Below, one piece after another: positions 63,790 to 64,000 of a stretch of DNA of 64,000 nucleotides (the stretch's first letter is position 1; each line of letters begins with the position of its first letter). The notes beneath the pieces are model-generated. The model searched no databases. It was not told the DNA's origin and was given only the letters and a program-made list of their open reading frames with translations. Source of the stretch: Phycisphaerae bacterium (GTDB taxonomy: Bacteria > Planctomycetota > Phycisphaerae > Sedimentisphaerales > Anaerohalosphaeraceae); contig JACZKQ010000167.1 of NCBI GenBank assembly GCA_014859965.1, positions 25,335 to 89,334 on the forward strand, read 5' to 3'. Position numbers and translations under genes: made by a program.

Positions 63790-64000
63790 ATCAGGCTAAT
63801 TTCCGTGATTTTTTTGGGTTGTGGTGATTTTGCACACTTGGGAGCTTTGCTCCTGCGGAATATATCGGAAACTTGGGGGGGTGTGTTGAGGGGGTTTTGG
63901 CAAAAGAGACGGCGCGGGGCGGCGTTCGGGGCTGGTTCATTTCTCTGGTTGGGTTTGATTGGGTTTGCTTTTTGGCTTTGTCTCTTTGCATTTCCTTTGT
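63790..64000. other. Non-coding right end of the window
   Basis: The minus strand of this 211-bp stretch can be read as a 66-residue frame, but the residues (rich in Lys, Gln, Asn and Pro, with KQTQSNP) look like repetitive intergenic DNA and not a protein. No promoter box is clear for the GGDEF gene. Confidence 0.5.

Noticed and set aside
63791..63991. 66-residue minus-strand ORF before the GGDEF gene
   Set aside because: Its Lys/Gln/Asn/Pro-rich text looks like translated intergenic repeat DNA; no ribosome site was found.

Overview
The window looks like a chromosome segment of a Planctomycetota bacterium, most likely class Phycisphaerae. The evidence is a very large GLUG-repeat secreted protein ending in a dockerin-like domain, a DUF4416 protein beside proS, sugar-degrading enzymes with appended carbohydrate-binding domains, and a Tat-exported Gfo/Idh/MocA protein. 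An indolepyruvate:ferredoxin oxidoreductase suggests anaerobic or fermentative amino-acid metabolism. The DNA is GC-rich throughout, except for an AT-richer, disrupted tract at about 53.4-59.9 kb. The lineage is inferred from gene content only; no rRNA gene is present.

Layout. 0-5 kb: end of a tripartite RND efflux operon (TolC-like, adaptor, inner-membrane pump). 5.2-9.5 kb: GLUG/dockerin protein with its own promoter, then tRNA-Tyr on the minus strand. 9.8-11 kb: Tat-exported oxidoreductase. 11.2-15.2 kb (minus): iorA-iorB-phenylacetate-CoA-ligase-ACT operon for aryl-pyruvate oxidation, divergent from 15.4-21.8 kb (plus): proS, DUF4416, methyltransferase, polyprenyl-phosphate sugar-1-P transferase and O-antigen-ligase-like protein. 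21.9-29.2 kb (minus): nusA-infB-rbfA-HhH protein-hisG-yebC, preceded by a consensus promoter, a structured leader and an intrinsic terminator. 29.5-39.2 kb (minus): ileS-mfd-parvulin lipoprotein-acpS-mnmG. 39.5-43.4 kb: LacZ-type GH2 beta-galactosidase with two extra C-terminal domains. 43.4-51.6 kb (minus): HDAC-like deacetylase, small membrane protein, secreted protein of unknown function, endonuclease/phosphatase-family protein, five-haem cytochrome, an unlisted 50-residue membrane protein and a GDSL hydrolase. 51.7-53.1 kb: UvrC without its C-terminal HhH domain.

53.1-59.9 kb is an accessory island. It holds two copies of an Rhs fragment, a toxin-tail remnant followed at once by an orphan gene, two further immunity-like genes, a frameshifted glycosidase-like gene, a remnant of a REP-associated transposase, a 254-bp tandem duplication, and many copies of a hairpin repeat built on the core AAGGTGTCCGGTACATTTT. 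I read it as the eroded tip of a polymorphic toxin locus reshuffled by REP/RAYT-type repeats. 59.9-63.8 kb (minus): membrane protein, a HEPN/MNT pair, asnS with an unusual coiled-coil insertion, and a GAF-GGDEF diguanylate cyclase.

Most genes sit in tight co-directional groups with gaps under 30 bp. The core groups couple translation (proS, ileS, asnS, infB, rbfA, mnmG, tRNA-Tyr), transcription (nusA, mfd) and envelope functions. No CRISPR array, rRNA operon or replication origin was seen.
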